Assembly (NCBI GenBank): GCA_964625275.1
Contig: CAZVBH010000049.1
Span: forward strand, 1-16,093
From: UBA3775 sp964625275
GTDB lineage: Bacteria; Bacillota; Clostridia; Lachnospirales; Lachnospiraceae
Direction: 5' to 3'
Length of the DNA stretch: 16,093 nt
In this document: positions 13,227 through 16,093 of the stretch, piece by piece
Layout of the letters: each line of letters begins with the position of its first letter
Position numbering within the stretch: the first letter of the stretch is position 1
Translations under genes and position numbers: made by a program
The notes under the pieces: generated by a model
Told to the model about the DNA's origin: nothing
Seen by the model: only the letters and a program-made list of their open reading frames with translations
Database searches by the model: none

Positions 13227-14096
13227 ATGATTTATAAAAAAATAAATTTAGAAATACCATATGAAAAAGCAGGACTGAGTGCAGAAGGTACCAATCCTAT
13301 TCTTACAACTTATGTTGCTGATATTTCACCTGAGATTGGAAGACACAACAGACCGGCTGTACTTATTTTGCCTGGTGGTGGTTATGATTATATTTCAGAT
13401 AGAGAAGGCGAGCCAATTGCATTTGCGTTGCTTAGAAAAGGAATTCAATGCTTCGTGCTTAGTTATTCGGTTTACCATAAGCCATTTCCGACAAATTTGC
13501 TTGAAGCAGCAGCGGCACTGGCTTATATCAGAAAAAATGCCTATGAATATGATATCAATCCTGAAGATATAACCTGTATGGGCTTTTCAGCCGGAGGACA
13601 TCTTGCAGCTTCACTGGCTGTTCACTGGGACAAGGATTTTGTAAAAAAGCCACTTGGCTTAAATGAGGAACATCGCCCTAATGCATCTGTTCTTTGTTAT
13701 CCTGTTATTTCCGCAACAGATACACATCAAGGCTCAATAGATAACCTTCTATTCAATAATACAATGGAAAATGCCACCGAGCTTATATCTCTTGAAAAGC
13801 AGGTTGGCCCACAGGTGCCAAGAACATTTTTGTGGCACTGTGCAGATGATGGTTGTGTGCCGGTATCCAATAGCCTTAGATATGCAGCTGCTTTAAATGA
13901 AAATAAAATAGAATATTCACTTCATATTTATGAAAATGGTGGTCATGGACTTGCACTTGCTGACAGAGTAACGGCTCAGACACTTTGCCAGATTCAGCCA
14001 CAATGTCAGAACTGGGTGGATTTAGTTACAGACTGGATTTATGCAGGTAATAAAATGACAGATGAAGAGTTTATCAGTAAAGTGGCAGATGTATAG
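13227..14096 (+). CDS. Alpha/beta hydrolase, esterase/lipase type
   Basis: 289 residues without a signal peptide, so probably cytoplasmic. VLILPGGGYDYISDREGEP (45-63) holds the oxyanion-hole GGG. GFSAGGH (119-125) is the nucleophile elbow with S121. HCADDGCVP (204-212) places the acid at D208, and GGHGL (238-242) supplies H240. The layout fits the BD-FAE/acetylxylan-esterase-like group (PF20434 or Abhydrolase_3), whose members remove acetyl or feruloyl groups from plant sugars, but the substrate cannot be told. The gene starts 46 bases after ispF, with AAAGGAAAG as ribosome binding site, and ends 42 bases before cysS. It occupies the place where gltX and cysE stand in many Firmicutes, which suggests an insertion and loss at this locus. 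Confidence 0.85.
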   Translation: MIYKKINLEIPYEKAGLSAEGTNPILTTYVADISPEIGRHNRPAVLILPGGGYDYISDREGEPIAFALLRKGIQCFVLSYSVYHKPFPTNLLEAAAALAYIRKNAYEYDINPEDITCMGFSAGGHLAASLAVHWDKDFVKKPLGLNEEHRPNASVLCYPVISATDTHQGSIDNLLFNNTMENATELISLEKQVGPQVPRTFLWHCADDGCVPVSNSLRYAAALNENKIEYSLHIYENGGHGLALADRVTAQTLCQIQPQCQNWVDLVTDWIYAGNKMTDEEFISKVADV

Positions 14097-14138
14097 AAGC
14101 TGCTAGATGATTAGAATTTAGAAAACCAGGAGGAACTC

Positions 14139-15560
14139 ATGGAAAATAAATTAAATATTTATAACACACTGACAAAAAAAGTAGAGCAATTTGTACCAAA
14201 CGAAGGAAATAAGGTTGCTATGTATACCTGTGGTCCTACCGTATATCATTTTGCTCATATTGGAAATCTCAGAAGCTATATTTGTGAAGATGTACTTGAA
14301 AAGACTCTCAGATATCTTGGCTATGATGTGAAGCGTGTTATGAATATTACGGACGTTGGACATCTTTCAAGTGACGCTGATACAGGCGAGGACAAGATGC
14401 TAAGTGGAGCAAAGAGAGAACACAAAACAGTAATGGAAATAGCTAAATTTTATGCAGATGCATTTTTTAGTGATTGTGCCAAGCTTAATATAAAGACACC
14501 TGATGTCGTTGAGCCGGCAACAAATTGCATACCTGAATTTATACATATGATTGAGGTACTTCTTGAAAAAGGCTTTGCTTATGTTTCGGGTGAAAATGTT
14601 TATTTTGATACAAGTAAGCTAAAGGATTACTATGTTCTTACCGGACACAATGAGGATGACCTTTTCGTCGGTGTTAGAGATGATGTTGATGAGGATACAA
14701 ATAAGAAAAATAAAAATGACTTTGTGCTTTGGTTCACGAAATCAAAGTTCGAAGACCAGGCTCTTAAATGGGACAGCCCTTGGGGAGTAGGATATCCCGG
14801 CTGGCATATTGAATGCTCGTGCATAAGCATTAAGCATCTTGGTGAATATATGGACATTCATTGTGGTGGCGTTGATAATATCTTCCCACATCATACAAAT
14901 GAAATTGCCCAGAGCGAATCCTATCTTGGACATAAATGGTGCAATTACTGGTTCCATGTTCATCATTTAAATGACAAATCAGGTAAGATGAGTAAGAGCA
15001 AGGGTGATTTCCTCACTGTATCCTTACTTGAATCAAAGGGTTATAATCCATTGGTTTACAGAATGTTCTGTCTCCAGAGCCATTATCGTAAGCCACTCGA
15101 ATTTTCTTATGAAGTACTTGACCAGGTAAAGAGTGCCTATGAAAAGCTTAAAAAGAAAATTGCAAATCTTAAGGCTGATGGAGAAATCGATAAAGAGGTT
15201 TTTGCAAAGTATCGCGAAAAATTTGAGTCCGCTCTTTGCAGTGACATTAATACCTCGAGTGCCCTTACCTGCGTATATGATGTATTTAAAGCAGATACAA
15301 ATGATGCAACTAAGCTTGCACTTATAAAGAGCTTTGATGAGGTTTTAAGCCTTGATCTTTGTGTTGCAGCAGACTCAGAAGATAACGCTCAGGCTGTAGA
15401 TTCTGAGCTTCAGAGCTTTGTTGAAGAACAGATAGCTCTTAGAAAAGAAGCTAAAAAAGCAAAGGATTTTGCAAAGGCAGATGCAATTCGTGATGAACTT
15501 CTTGCAAAAGGCATAAGAATAAAAGATACCAGAGAAGGCACAGTATGGGAATTGGTTTAA
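14139..15560 (+). CDS. cysS: Cysteinyl-tRNA synthetase
   Basis: It charges tRNA-Cys with cysteine in the cytoplasm, as a class Ia enzyme. It has 473 residues, the normal length. YTCGPTVY (29-36) includes zinc ligand C31, and HIGN (40-43) is the HIGH motif. GWHIECS (221-227) supplies C226 and FPHHTNE (249-255) supplies H251 and E255, completing the zinc site that selects cysteine. KMSKSKGD (283-290) is the KMSKS loop. The C-terminal helical and anticodon-binding part (about 320-473) ends with the usual KDTREGTVWEL. AGGAGG lies 5 bases before the ATG. Its last 16 bases overlap mrnC, so the two are translationally coupled. No T-box leader is present, in line with an internal operon position. Confidence 0.97.
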   Translation: MENKLNIYNTLTKKVEQFVPNEGNKVAMYTCGPTVYHFAHIGNLRSYICEDVLEKTLRYLGYDVKRVMNITDVGHLSSDADTGEDKMLSGAKREHKTVMEIAKFYADAFFSDCAKLNIKTPDVVEPATNCIPEFIHMIEVLLEKGFAYVSGENVYFDTSKLKDYYVLTGHNEDDLFVGVRDDVDEDTNKKNKNDFVLWFTKSKFEDQALKWDSPWGVGYPGWHIECSCISIKHLGEYMDIHCGGVDNIFPHHTNEIAQSESYLGHKWCNYWFHVHHLNDKSGKMSKSKGDFLTVSLLESKGYNPLVYRMFCLQSHYRKPLEFSYEVLDQVKSAYEKLKKKIANLKADGEIDKEVFAKYREKFESALCSDINTSSALTCVYDVFKADTNDATKLALIKSFDEVLSLDLCVAADSEDNAQAVDSELQSFVEEQIALRKEAKKAKDFAKADAIRDELLAKGIRIKDTREGTVWELV

Positions 15561-15988
15561 ACAAATTGATAACTGACAGTCTAAGGGCAGAGGGAGTAGA
15601 TGATGTAAAAACCTATTCCCCTCTTACTCTGGCTTACATAGGCGATGCTGTTTATGAGCTTATAATCAGAAGCTGTCTTGTAAAACAAAAGGACATGCCT
15701 GTTCAGAAGTATCATAAAAAATGCTCGCAAATTGTAAACGCAGCCTCCCAAAAGGAATTGATTCTAGCTGTAGAGGAGCTTCTTACTGAGGAAGAATTAA
15801 GCATATTTAAGCGAGGCAGAAATGCCAAGTCAAATACAATGCCGAAAAATGCAAGTCCGGGAGATTATAGAAATGCAACGGGCTTTGAAGCACTTTGTGG
15901 ATATCTTTATCTCACTGACAGAATTGAAAGACTTTTAGAGATAATCGGTAGCGGTATTGGTGATAAGCTTAAAAACGAACCTAATTAA
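15545..15988 (+). CDS. mrnC: Mini-ribonuclease III
   Basis: It is an RNase III-like endonuclease without a double-stranded RNA-binding domain; in B. subtilis it matures the 3' and 5' ends of 23S rRNA as a homodimer. It has 147 residues. LAYIGDAVYELIIR (29-42) is the RNase III signature with catalytic D34, followed by RGRNAK (90s) and the second acidic patch GFEALCGYLYL (112-122 region). The ATG at 15545 lies inside cysS and has AGAAGG 6 bases upstream. The cysS-mrnC pair is a classical Firmicutes arrangement, normally continued by rlmB/trmH, but here a repeat-bearing intergenic stretch follows up to the window end. Confidence 0.94.
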   Translation: MGIGLNKLITDSLRAEGVDDVKTYSPLTLAYIGDAVYELIIRSCLVKQKDMPVQKYHKKCSQIVNAASQKELILAVEELLTEEELSIFKRGRNAKSNTMPKNASPGDYRNATGFEALCGYLYLTDRIERLLEIIGSGIGDKLKNEPN

Positions 15989-16014
15989 GCTTTGGCTCTT
16001 AGCTATTACTTTAA

Positions 16015-16038
16015 CCTTAGCTGACTTTTCAGATAAGG
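16015..16038 (+). repeat. Hairpin adjoining copy B of the dispersed repeat
   Basis: CCTTAGCTGA (16015-16024) pairs with TCAGATAAGG (16029-16038) with one G-A mismatch and a CTTT loop. The preceding words CTCTTAG and TTTAACCTTA also occur just upstream of copy A (about 6744-6761), so this module belongs to the same repeat family. It lacks a T-run and is a poor simple terminator. Confidence 0.6.
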
Positions 16039-16093
16039 ATCAAAGAGGATATTCGCAATCCGCTTCGCTACTTGCTCATAACCTTAAAGCCAC
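16039..16093 (-). repeat. Dispersed intergenic hairpin repeat, copy B (may continue past the window)
   Basis: The reverse complement matches copy A (6768-6822) at 49 of 55 positions. The internal stem that is perfect in copy A (9 bp) has two mismatches here (16041-16049 with 16059-16067). The match runs to the last base of the window, so the far end of the element is not visible. It lies downstream of mrnC. Confidence 0.8.

Overview
The window reads as chromosomal DNA of a low-GC, anaerobic, Gram-positive Clostridia. It is most likely a Lachnospiraceae relative of the Butyrivibrio, Pseudobutyrivibrio or Lachnospira type. The pointers are strong AGGAGG-type ribosome binding sites, near-consensus sigma-A promoters, a SpoVAF-type spore germination protein, a cysS-mrnC pair, a long type 2 PyrF, and an AAA-ATPase-like/PD-(D/E)XK protein of a kind abundant in gut Clostridia. 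The genus is an inference; no rRNA is present.

Layout: (1) Bases 3-857 hold the 3' end of an AAA-ATPase-like/PD-(D/E)XK protein, closed by a strong terminator. (2) Bases 947-5554 hold pyrF, a zinc-ribbon membrane protein, a convergent DedA membrane protein, and then pyrC overlapping an RsmJ-type rRNA methyltransferase by 4 bases. Two steps of UMP synthesis (dihydroorotase and OMP decarboxylase) therefore lie close together but in separate transcription units. (3) Bases 5574-6708 are a single-gene unit for class II fructose-bisphosphate aldolase, with its own promoter and terminator. (4) Bases 6838-8238 carry spoVAF on the minus strand, divergent from a CNNM/CBS (CorC/HlyC-type) transporter whose perfect sigma-A promoter drives a structured leader of about 125 nt. 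(5) A small repeat-containing membrane protein converges on the transporter and overlaps it by 4 bases. It is followed by cytidine deaminase. (6) An elongator tRNA-Met gene has a perfect promoter preceded by phased A/T-tract tandem repeats. (7) A bifunctional chorismate mutase/prephenate dehydratase (pheA) follows. (8) The window ends with a likely operon, ispF - alpha/beta hydrolase - cysS - mrnC. It resembles a shortened version of the classical Firmicutes ispD-ispF-gltX-cysE-cysS-mrnC order.

Most of the window is housekeeping: pyrimidine synthesis and salvage, glycolysis, phenylalanine synthesis, isoprenoid precursors and translation. I see no defence island, prophage, CRISPR array or intact mobile element.

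The least explained material is non-coding or lies in protein tails. There is a dispersed intergenic hairpin repeat present in two inverted copies (6768-6822 and 16039-16093), with a smaller relative in the transporter leader. There is phased A/T-tract DNA before the tRNA promoter, and a heptad-scale direct repeat before the pheA promoter. IspF carries a CX2CX2C tail, and a small membrane protein carries a 12-residue tandem repeat with a CX3CX3C tail.
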